39,499 bases of DNA from Verrucomicrobiota bacterium. Its GTDB lineage: Bacteria; Verrucomicrobiota; Verrucomicrobiia; Limisphaerales; SXQI01. The position numbers were made by a program, and so were the translations under genes. This document shows, one piece after another, positions 17,592-24,803 of the stretch. The notes beneath the pieces are model-generated. The model was given only the letters and a program-made list of their open reading frames with translations. It searched no databases and was not told where the DNA came from. How positions within the stretch are numbered: the first letter of the stretch is position 1; each line of letters opens with the position of its first letter. The stretch is taken from the NCBI GenBank assembly GCA_008933045.1, contig WBXJ01000002.1, forward strand, positions 1-39,499, read 5' to 3'.

Positions 17592-18775
17592 TAACGGACT
17601 CCCCAACCAAATCGCTCGGTGATGGGCCAAAATACAAACGCATGACGACCCACCGCTTTTTCTCTAGGAAAATCACCCCAATAGCGAGAATCGTAGCTGC
17701 TCATGGTGTTATCACCGCAGACAAAAAGATGGTTGGTTCGGACAGTAAATTTCGCATTCCCATCCACAAAATGAGGTGCGTAATGCGGAATCTCAGGTCT
17801 CCCAAACTGGCGACCCACTTTGTCGTTCACGTGGCCAGAAAAAAGATCCTCTTTAGGCGGTGCCTTGAAAGAATAAATATTCTCAAAATGAGGCGTGGAC
17901 GCATCCAGCCGTTTTCCATCAATGACAACGTGCCGATCGTCTCCGACTTGAATTGTTTCTCCGCTCAATCCGATCAACCGTTTGATGTAGTGCGTGTTTT
18001 GGGTAATATTCGGAATCCCAGTTGATTCAAAAATAATAATATCCCCGCGTGCTGGAGATCGAACGTTGTAGGCCACGCGATCCACAAACAAACGATCTCC
18101 ACTCGTCACCTTCAACTTGATGATGTCGTCACCTTTCTTGAATTTCTGTCCAACCGTTAACCCAGAACGATTGTAAGGAGGTGCAAACAAGCCATCCGGA
18201 GGCATCCAAACCGTGTGTATTTTTGAACCAACTTTAAATTGTTGGCGGTTGATAAAAGGTAAAAACTGCTTTGGTTCCGCTGCCCCTTCAAAATTACCAT
18301 CCTCCTCTGCCACGATGTGGTAGTAAGATTCTCCTTTGACCAAGAATTTGAAAACTTTTCCTAGAATAGACGGATAAGCAGCCTCCGTTCCTCTTAAATC
18401 TTGGTGAGTAATACCATACAACGTGGGTTGCATCGATCCCGTTGGAATCGCCATCGGTTGTAGGAAAAATGTTCGGATCGCTAAAGCAACAATCAATGCC
18501 ACCAAAGCGACATCGACATTCTCCCGCACATCGGGATTGGGGTAAATCTTGAAGTATTTATCTGCGACTAACGACAACTCCTTGCGTGCGGAAGCGATGC
18601 TGTTTTTTGTGGATTTTCCATCCTTCAGCACCTGCTTAAACTCGATGATGGCAGTTTCAATTTTTTGTCGGTTGACGACCGTTAAAATATCATCCTGAGC
18701 GCGAAGGTGCTTCTCAATGCGCTTGAGAAGCTCATAACCCTCGCGAACTGATTTTGAAAAAATCCAGCGTAGCAT
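17591..18775 (-). CDS. lepB: Signal peptidase I, first of two tandem copies
   Basis: Inner-membrane type I signal peptidase of 394 residues. Catalytic Ser114 lies in AIPTGSMQPTL and Lys265 in HYIKRLIGLSGE; the GDNTMSSYDSRYWGDF box and FVFWPITERFGWGVR complete the family motifs. The N-terminal ~90 residues form a charged helical extension, followed by one hydrophobic span (VALVALIVALAIRTFFL). A purine-rich AGGGGAG just upstream of ATG 18775 is one of the few good ribosome-binding sites in the window. The gene starts 18 bases after the lepA stop. The lepA-lepB order is the classical one, here followed by a second lepB. Whether the two enzymes divide substrates is unknown. Confidence 0.94.
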   Translation of the reverse strand: MLRWIFSKSVREGYELLKRIEKHLRAQDDILTVVNRQKIETAIIEFKQVLKDGKSTKNSIASARKELSLVADKYFKIYPNPDVRENVDVALVALIVALAIRTFFLQPMAIPTGSMQPTLYGITHQDLRGTEAAYPSILGKVFKFLVKGESYYHIVAEEDGNFEGAAEPKQFLPFINRQQFKVGSKIHTVWMPPDGLFAPPYNRSGLTVGQKFKKGDDIIKLKVTSGDRLFVDRVAYNVRSPARGDIIIFESTGIPNITQNTHYIKRLIGLSGETIQVGDDRHVVIDGKRLDASTPHFENIYSFKAPPKEDLFSGHVNDKVGRQFGRPEIPHYAPHFVDGNAKFTVRTNHLFVCGDNTMSSYDSRYWGDFPREKAVGRHAFVFWPITERFGWGVR

Positions 18776-18793
18776 GTTCTCCCCTGCCCTCTT

Positions 18794-20584
18794 TTAGGCT
18801 TTGAGCACTTCGATAAACGCTTCCTGCGGAATTTGTACAGTTCCAAAAGCTTTCATCCGTTTTTTACCTTCCTTTTGCTTCTCCAACAGTTTTCGTTTTC
18901 GAGAAATATCGCCGCCGTAACATTTAGCGGTAACATCTTTTCGCATCGCAGTGACCGTCTCTCGAGCCACAAACTTCCCGCCTACTGCTGCCTGAATAGC
19001 GACCGCATATTGTTGTTTAGGAATAACCTCCTTCAACTTCGCCGCCAAGGCCCGACCTCGGAATTCCGCTTTATCGCGATGGACAATACAGGAAAACGCA
19101 TCCACAGGCTCAGCGTTAACGAGAATATCTAACTTCACCATGTCCGATTCGCGAGGTTCATCATGTTCATAATCCATGGAACCAAATCCTCGTGTGATAC
19201 TCTTGATGCGGTCATGGAAATCGATGAGAATTTCGTTCAATGGCATCCGACTCGATAACATCACCCGTCGTTGGTCGAGCGTTTCGGTGCTTTCGATGAC
19301 CCCGCGCTTTTCAGAGATCAACGCCATCATGTCACCGATGTTATCATTGGGGCAGATCACGAACGCTGTGACCATGGGTTCTTCAATCTTCTCGATAAAA
19401 TTTACTTCCGGCATGAACGCCGGATTATCCACTTCCTTCATCGTGCCGTCCGTCAAATACACGCGGTAAATCACGCTTGGATAAGTCGCGATAATGTCCA
19501 TGTTGTATTCTCGACGCAACCGCTCCTGAACGATCTCCAGATGCAACAATCCAAGAAAACCGCAGCGGAAACCGAAACCTAGCGCGACGGAACTTTCCGA
19601 TTGGTAGACAAAAGCGGAATCATTCAATTGAAGCTTCGCAAGGTTACTCTTCAGGTGTTCATAATCCGCTGTGTTGATCGGATAAATGCCACTGAATACC
19701 ATGGGATGAATTTCCTTGAACCCAGGAAGCGCAGGAGACGGATTGCGCCAGTCGGTTAAGGTATCACCCATCTTCACATCTTTAGGGCTTTTAATATTGG
19801 CCGTGATGTAGCCGGTCTCTCCCAGAGTAAGGCGGTCTCGAATATAAGGCTTAGGATTAAAACTACCCACCTCCTTAATCTCCACGTTCTTTCCCGAATG
19901 CAGCAACTTGATCGTCATCCCTGCTTTCAGCTCCCCGTTGAACACCCGAACATGTGTCACGACACCTTTATACGTATCAAAATACGAATCAAACACCAGG
20001 GCTTGAACCGATTTTTCACCTGTGGGAACTGGTGCCGGCACTCGTTCGACAATCGCTTCCAAAATCTCCTCAATTCCAATCCCTTCCTTGGCCGATGCAA
20101 GGATTGAGGTGTCCCCAGGAATTGCTAAAATTTCCTCTAATTGTGCCTTAGTTTGGGCAACATTCGCATGAGGTAGATCGATCTTGTTGATCACCGGAAT
20201 GATCGTCAGATTCTGCTTCATCGCTAAATGGACATTCGCAACCGTCTGCGCCTCCACACCCTGAGCAGCATCAATAATCAGTAGCGCACCTTCACAAGCA
20301 CTGAGGCTTCGAGAAACTTCATAAGCAAAATCAACATGCCCCGGAGTATCAATGAGGTTTAGCTCATAGGTCTCACCGTTCTTGGCCTTGTAGAGCATCG
20401 TCACTGGATGGGCTTTGATCGTGATGCCGCGCTCCCGTTCTAAATCCATGGAGTCCAATAATTGATCCTGCATTTCCCGTGTGGCGATCGTGCCTGTGAA
20501 ATGCAGTAACCGATCGGAAAGAGTCGTCTTCCCATGATCAATGTGCGCGATGATACTGAAATTCCGTATATACTTTGGATCCAT
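18794..20584 (-). CDS. lepA: Elongation factor 4 (LepA)
   Basis: Ribosome-associated translational GTPase that back-translocates or assists stalled ribosomes. ATG 20584 gives 596 residues starting MDPKYIRNFSIIAHIDHGKT, the standard LepA start; in-frame codons upstream (to 20668) are not family sequence. G1 is AHIDHGKTTLSDRLL, then RERGITIKAHPV (switch I), DTPGHVDF (G3) and NKIDLP (G4). The C-terminal LepA-specific domain includes LDILVNAEPVDAFS, AKCYGGDISRKRKLLEKQKE and KKRMKAFG, ending GTVQIPQEAFIEVLKA. Length and motifs are normal. It heads a three-gene minus-strand operon with two signal peptidases. Confidence 0.97.
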   Translation of the reverse strand: MDPKYIRNFSIIAHIDHGKTTLSDRLLHFTGTIATREMQDQLLDSMDLERERGITIKAHPVTMLYKAKNGETYELNLIDTPGHVDFAYEVSRSLSACEGALLIIDAAQGVEAQTVANVHLAMKQNLTIIPVINKIDLPHANVAQTKAQLEEILAIPGDTSILASAKEGIGIEEILEAIVERVPAPVPTGEKSVQALVFDSYFDTYKGVVTHVRVFNGELKAGMTIKLLHSGKNVEIKEVGSFNPKPYIRDRLTLGETGYITANIKSPKDVKMGDTLTDWRNPSPALPGFKEIHPMVFSGIYPINTADYEHLKSNLAKLQLNDSAFVYQSESSVALGFGFRCGFLGLLHLEIVQERLRREYNMDIIATYPSVIYRVYLTDGTMKEVDNPAFMPEVNFIEKIEEPMVTAFVICPNDNIGDMMALISEKRGVIESTETLDQRRVMLSSRMPLNEILIDFHDRIKSITRGFGSMDYEHDEPRESDMVKLDILVNAEPVDAFSCIVHRDKAEFRGRALAAKLKEVIPKQQYAVAIQAAVGGKFVARETVTAMRKDVTAKCYGGDISRKRKLLEKQKEGKKRMKAFGTVQIPQEAFIEVLKA

Positions 20585-20666
20585 GTCAATTCTACTAGAC
20601 TGGTCTGAATATCGGCGTACAAACTCTTTCGGGAATCGGCAAGTGCTCCACCCACTCCATGACGTC

Positions 20667-20681
20667 AAGGTCTCAGACCTT
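20667..20681. repeat. 15-base inverted repeat in the lepA / asparagine-synthase-like divergent gap
   Basis: AAGGTCT-C-AGACCTT is a perfect palindrome with seven-base arms and a one-base centre. A seven-base direct repeat ACGTCAA flanks it at 20662-20668 and 20692-20698, 30 bases apart. The 287-base gap between divergent lepA and the three-gene operon otherwise shows nothing clear. The palindrome could be an operator, but there is no adjacent regulator gene to support this. Confidence 0.35.
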
Positions 20682-20871
20682 CAGCAACATAACGTCAAAC
20701 ACTGGGAAGAAAAGGGAAATACAGAACCACACCCCGCAACTCACAGGGTCTTTTTCTCTGAGATCTTAAATTGTTGAAGTGCAGTGGTTTGATTTTCTGC
20801 TAAACAAATCTTGGTAGTTTTCTTGCGCTAATTCGTTTGCGAAATCTCGCTGGGCGGGCTTTATTGTATTG

Positions 20872-22191
20872 ATGCACCACTATGTTGAGCGCGTTGTGGA
20901 TCTCACTGATCCAGACACGAACGAGATTTACAATCTGACCTTGGATCAGGCTCGTGAGCGAGTTTTGAACGGTCGTCCGGAGGAGGTGCGTGGTATTGAT
21001 GGCTCTTTCGCATTAGTGGCGCGTGAGGGTAAGCGGGTGCGGATGGCAAGGTCTTTGGATCGACCGTTGCGTTACTTTTTGGCGAAGCGGCATGAGGGCC
21101 CCGCGTTGGTGGTGGCAGATCGTATGGATACCATCCGCGCTTGGTTGGAGCAGGAAGGGTTTGGGAATCAATTTCATCCGAGTTACACGCGGATGGTGCC
21201 GGCGCATTATGTGGTGGAGATTCAGCTCTTGGGTTGCCCGGATCCAGACCCTGTTTACACTCGTTTTTTTGATCCTCAACGGGATCAGCAGCCTCGGGAT
21301 CTCGCGGAGGTGGGTCGCCGTTATATTGGTGCTTTAGCTGAGGAGATTCAAAAATGGTTAAGTCGGGTTCCTAGCCACGAACCGATTGGGGTTTGTTTTT
21401 CTGGCGGGATTGATAGCGGCGCGGTTTTTTTAACGACTTATCATGTGATGCAGCGGCTTGGGATGAGTCCTAGCCGATTGAAAGCGTTTACCCTCAGTTT
21501 TAGTGAGGGGCCGGACTTGCAGCAGGCTCGCCAATTTCTAGATCAGGTCGGGCTAGGAATGTTCTTGGAACCTATTGAGGCGGACTGCTCGGATCTTAAT
21601 GTGGAGGAAACGCTCCGCATCGTAGAGGACTACAAGCCTTTGGATATTCAATCTGCCAGCATGGCAATCACCCTCTGCCGAAATCTTCGCGCGCGCTATC
21701 CTGATTGGAAATATATTGTGGACGGCGATGGGGGTGATGAGAATCTCAAGGATTATCCGATCGAGGAGAATCCCGAGCTAACCATCCGCAGCGTGGTGCA
21801 TAACCAGATGCTTTATCAAGAGGGATGGGGGGTCGGACGAATTAAGCATTCGTTAACGTATTCTGGGGGACTGAGTCGATCCTACACGCGCACTTATGCT
21901 CCGGCGCGTCATTTTGGGTTTAATGGATTCAGCCCGTTCACCCGCCCCAACGTGATCGAGGTTGCTGAGGGTGTCCCGTTTGTGGATCTGACCGAGTATT
22001 CGGTGGATCGTCTCTACGCGTTGAAGGGTCAGATCGTGGCGCAAGGCGTCAAATCGTTGACCGGTTTGGACATGCCCGTGTTCACGAAACGAAGGTTCCA
22101 ACACGGTGCGATGTCGATGGAAACGATGCGCCGCCATGTGCCCGATCAAGAGGCGCAGTTGCGAAAAGCATTTCTCGCCCTCTATGCCTAA
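20872..22191 (+). CDS. Asparagine-synthetase-like ATP-dependent amide ligase lacking the glutaminase cysteine
   Basis: A 439-residue protein related to AsnB and beta-lactam synthetase. The C-terminal two thirds is a PP-loop adenylating domain: pyrophosphate loop CFSGGIDSGAV (SGGIDS at 177-182), and DGDGGDEN at 284-291, equivalent to the AsnB GxGGDE loop. The N-terminal ~120 residues match only the later part of a class II glutamine amidotransferase fold (GIDGSFALVA, then RMARSLDRPLRYFL). The first strands and the N-terminal catalytic Cys2 are missing: the protein starts MHHYVERV. It therefore probably adenylates a carboxylate and uses a free amine, an intramolecular amine or ammonia rather than glutamine. 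ATG 20872 is preferred over the adjacent TTG 20869. It overlaps the radical SAM gene by eight bases. The product is unknown; ordinary asparagine synthesis is unlikely. Confidence 0.82.
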   Translation: MHHYVERVVDLTDPDTNEIYNLTLDQARERVLNGRPEEVRGIDGSFALVAREGKRVRMARSLDRPLRYFLAKRHEGPALVVADRMDTIRAWLEQEGFGNQFHPSYTRMVPAHYVVEIQLLGCPDPDPVYTRFFDPQRDQQPRDLAEVGRRYIGALAEEIQKWLSRVPSHEPIGVCFSGGIDSGAVFLTTYHVMQRLGMSPSRLKAFTLSFSEGPDLQQARQFLDQVGLGMFLEPIEADCSDLNVEETLRIVEDYKPLDIQSASMAITLCRNLRARYPDWKYIVDGDGGDENLKDYPIEENPELTIRSVVHNQMLYQEGWGVGRIKHSLTYSGGLSRSYTRTYAPARHFGFNGFSPFTRPNVIEVAEGVPFVDLTEYSVDRLYALKGQIVAQGVKSLTGLDMPVFTKRRFQHGAMSMETMRRHVPDQEAQLRKAFLALYA

Positions 22192-23191
22192 CCACGGGTC
22201 GGAGGCTCCATCTGGCGAACTTGACTGGCTTCCCTATCCTGAATCTGCAGCGCAACGAACTCGTTGGATCACGAGGCTGCGTCCGGAACGTGCTCTGACA
22301 AATTTCGAGCAACCCGTTGCCATGTTTGTCGAGAACGAGCGAAACGCTACGGGTCAAATTGAGCCGGTGCTCACCGTGATTTTGACGAGTCGGGAATGCG
22401 GTTGGCACTGTTTGATGTGCGATCTCTGGAAGCATACCGCAACCTCCACACCTCCTGTCGGATCGATTCCGAGTCAGATTGAGCATGCGCTGCTCCAGTT
22501 TCCTGGGATCAAATCCATCAAGTTGTATAATAGTGGGAGTTTTTTTGATCCCAAAGCCATCGCGCCCCAAGAGGATCGGCGGATCGCGGAATTGCTGAAT
22601 GGATTCAGCCGAGTCATCGTGGAAAGTCACCCACGCCTTGTCGGTGAGCGAGCACGTCGTTTTCGTGATCAACTTGCTGGGCAATTGGAAATCGCTGTCG
22701 GCCTAGAGACCGTCGATGAACCCACTCTGGAAAAGCTCAATAAACGCGTTACGTTGGCGGATTTTGAGAAGATGGCTCTTTGGATGCAGGCAGAACGAAT
22801 CGATTTGCGAACCTTTATCGTTGTGCGGGCTCCGTTTCAAACCGAGGAGAGCGGAGCGTCTTGGGCCTGTCGCTCGATCGATTTTGCGTTCGATAATTTA
22901 GGAGCCACCGTCGCTTCTCTGATTCCGACACGGGGAGGAAATGGGGCGTTGGAAGCACTCAGTCAACAAGGATTGTTCTCACCTCCAAGACTCGAAACGT
23001 TGGAAGCTGTCACGGCATATGGCGTGCAACGAGGGGGTGGCCGTGTCTTTGCTGATCTGTGGAACCTAGACTCCCTAGCGGTCTGTCCTGCTTGCTTTCC
23101 CGCTCGTCGAAATCGTCTCGAGATCATCAATCACACTCAGCGCATTCCGGAAGGAATTCCATGTTCGCACTGCAGTTTGCCCTCTTCATGA
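22184..23191 (+). CDS. Radical SAM protein (COG1244/TIGR01210-like, RaSEA relative)
   Basis: A 335-residue radical SAM enzyme. The cluster-binding motif is CGWHCLMCDLW (Cys72, Cys76, Cys79; CxxxCxxC). Beyond it, IKLYNSGSFFDPKAI, RVIVESHPRLVGER, LEIAVGLETVDEPTLEKLNK and SLIPTRGGNGA resemble the COG1244 family, which includes the archaeal archaeosine enzyme RaSEA; this is by recollection of the family pattern. The C-terminus carries two further CxxC pairs, Cys301/304 and Cys327/330, which could bind zinc or an auxiliary cluster. ATG 22184 lies inside the 3' end of the ligase-like gene, and the stop overlaps the next gene's ATG. An earlier in-frame codon at 22106 would overlap the upstream gene by 86 bases and is rejected. 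The reaction is unknown. Confidence 0.85.
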   Translation: MPNHGSEAPSGELDWLPYPESAAQRTRWITRLRPERALTNFEQPVAMFVENERNATGQIEPVLTVILTSRECGWHCLMCDLWKHTATSTPPVGSIPSQIEHALLQFPGIKSIKLYNSGSFFDPKAIAPQEDRRIAELLNGFSRVIVESHPRLVGERARRFRDQLAGQLEIAVGLETVDEPTLEKLNKRVTLADFEKMALWMQAERIDLRTFIVVRAPFQTEESGASWACRSIDFAFDNLGATVASLIPTRGGNGALEALSQQGLFSPPRLETLEAVTAYGVQRGGGRVFADLWNLDSLAVCPACFPARRNRLEIINHTQRIPEGIPCSHCSLPSS

Positions 23192-24759
23192 TCGCGCCGC
23201 AATTATCGCTCTGGTTTGACACCACGATTATCGGATCAGGTTTTGGTGCGTCGATTCTAGCCATGATCCTGCGACGCGCTGGACAGAAGGTATTACTCGT
23301 GGAAAAATACCGGCATCCCAAATTTGCCATCGGCGAATCCTCCACACCGTTAGCAAATCTGTTATTGGAAGAAATTGCATACGATTCAAATCTTCCCAAC
23401 CTCCGGAATTTGACGGAATGGGGACGGTGGCAAACTCATTGTCCTCAATTGCCTTGCGGCCTGAAGCGCGGGTTTTCGTTCTACCAGCATGAAGCCGGGT
23501 TTCCGCTGAAGCCAAGCGATCGTGCAACTCAACTCCTTGTCGCAGCAAGTCCGAATGACCACGTTGCCGATACGCACTGGTATCGCCCAGCGTTCGATGA
23601 GTTCTTAGTAAAGGAAGCGCAATCGCACGGTGTCGATTATCAACCCGACACAACGTTGAAAAGTCTGACTCGCGCCGGTGAATCTTGGGACCTGATGCTG
23701 CAATCGCTCGGGAGCAGCCACGCCGTTCGCACGAAGTTTATCGTCGATGCCACTGGCCCGAGGGGATGTCTAACTCGGCACTTTCATATTCCTCATTCAC
23801 AACCGGCGGACATGCCGAAAACTCAAACTCTGTTCGCTCATTTTACAGGAGTTCGCCGACTCGAAGATTGCGACCATGGCTTTGCGAACCCCACTCCCCC
23901 CTACCCTGTGGATGATTCCGCCGTCCATCACCTGATCGACGGAGGATGGGTCTGGGTTTTACGCTTTAACAATGGGGTGACGAGTGTGGGAGTTGTGTTG
24001 GAGGATGATGCAGCGAACCAGATCGGGCTTCGAGAGTTGGAGAGCGGTTGGCAAACCCTCCTCAAACTTTACCCAAGCTTACAAGCCTCGCTTGGAACTG
24101 CTCAACGCACCACTAACTGGCACTACATCGCTCAGGTTGCCTCCAGAGCCGAGACGGTTTTCGGTGAGGGTTGGGCACTCCTGCCTTCGGCTGTCGGTTT
24201 TATTGATCCAATGCTTTCCACAGGGTTTGCATTAACATTACTAGGTGTTCGACGGCTTGCCACAATACTCACTCAGACTGCCTGCGGACTTCCCCAACAA
24301 GACGCACTTCAGAATTATAAAACCATCACACTGCTCGAGTTAGACCACACCGCAGAATTGATCGGAGCACTTTACGCTAACCTGAAGAATTTGGAAAACT
24401 TTCGTGACCTGACCCTCCTCTATTTTGCTGCTGCGAGTTACGCTGAAACTGTTCGACGATTAGGTCATCCGGAAAAGGCACAGAGTTTCCTGCTCGCATC
24501 CGATCCACGGTTTGGCCCAGCAGCACGCGGAATATGCCAAGCAGCCAAGCTCAATCCTCATCGAAGCGTTCAAGCACAAGTCCACAGACTTATCGAGGCG
24601 ATCGACATCGCGGGCTTAACAAACCGAGGTGCCAATAATTGGTATCCAGTAAGAGCGGATGACCTACTCAATAGCGCAACGAAAGTAGGAGCCAGCCGAC
24701 CCGAAATTCGCGCAATGCTAAAACTCCTTAACGTTGACTTCGACGGTCTGAGCGGCTAA
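23188..24759 (+). CDS. Flavin-dependent halogenase-like / FAD oxidoreductase
   Basis: A 523-residue FAD protein with the Rossmann fingerprint TTIIGSGFGASILAMIL (GSGFGA at 16-21). FAIGESSTPLANLLLEE at about 46-62 corresponds to the iGEST-P region of flavin-dependent halogenases. FIVDATGP (184-191) and SAVGFIDPMLSTGFALTLLG are the other FAD-site motifs shared with that family. The halogenase WxWxIP motif appears only partly, as GGWVWVLRF at 252-260, so chlorinating or brominating activity is uncertain; dehydrogenase or monooxygenase activity is equally possible. ATG 23188 overlaps the radical SAM stop (ATGA) and gives a start just before the FAD fingerprint; upstream in-frame ATG 23161 and earlier codons overlap more. 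Last gene of the three-gene run. Confidence 0.83.
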   Translation: MIAPQLSLWFDTTIIGSGFGASILAMILRRAGQKVLLVEKYRHPKFAIGESSTPLANLLLEEIAYDSNLPNLRNLTEWGRWQTHCPQLPCGLKRGFSFYQHEAGFPLKPSDRATQLLVAASPNDHVADTHWYRPAFDEFLVKEAQSHGVDYQPDTTLKSLTRAGESWDLMLQSLGSSHAVRTKFIVDATGPRGCLTRHFHIPHSQPADMPKTQTLFAHFTGVRRLEDCDHGFANPTPPYPVDDSAVHHLIDGGWVWVLRFNNGVTSVGVVLEDDAANQIGLRELESGWQTLLKLYPSLQASLGTAQRTTNWHYIAQVASRAETVFGEGWALLPSAVGFIDPMLSTGFALTLLGVRRLATILTQTACGLPQQDALQNYKTITLLELDHTAELIGALYANLKNLENFRDLTLLYFAAASYAETVRRLGHPEKAQSFLLASDPRFGPAARGICQAAKLNPHRSVQAQVHRLIEAIDIAGLTNRGANNWYPVRADDLLNSATKVGASRPEIRAMLKLLNVDFDGLSG

Positions 24760-24803
24760 CAAGAAACCATCCACTTGGATTTGAATGCGCTGTTCCTAGT
24801 ATC

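Noticed and set aside
22082..22684. 200-codon minus-strand frame opposite the ligase-like/radical SAM junction
   Set aside because: Both forward genes are supported by motifs through this region.
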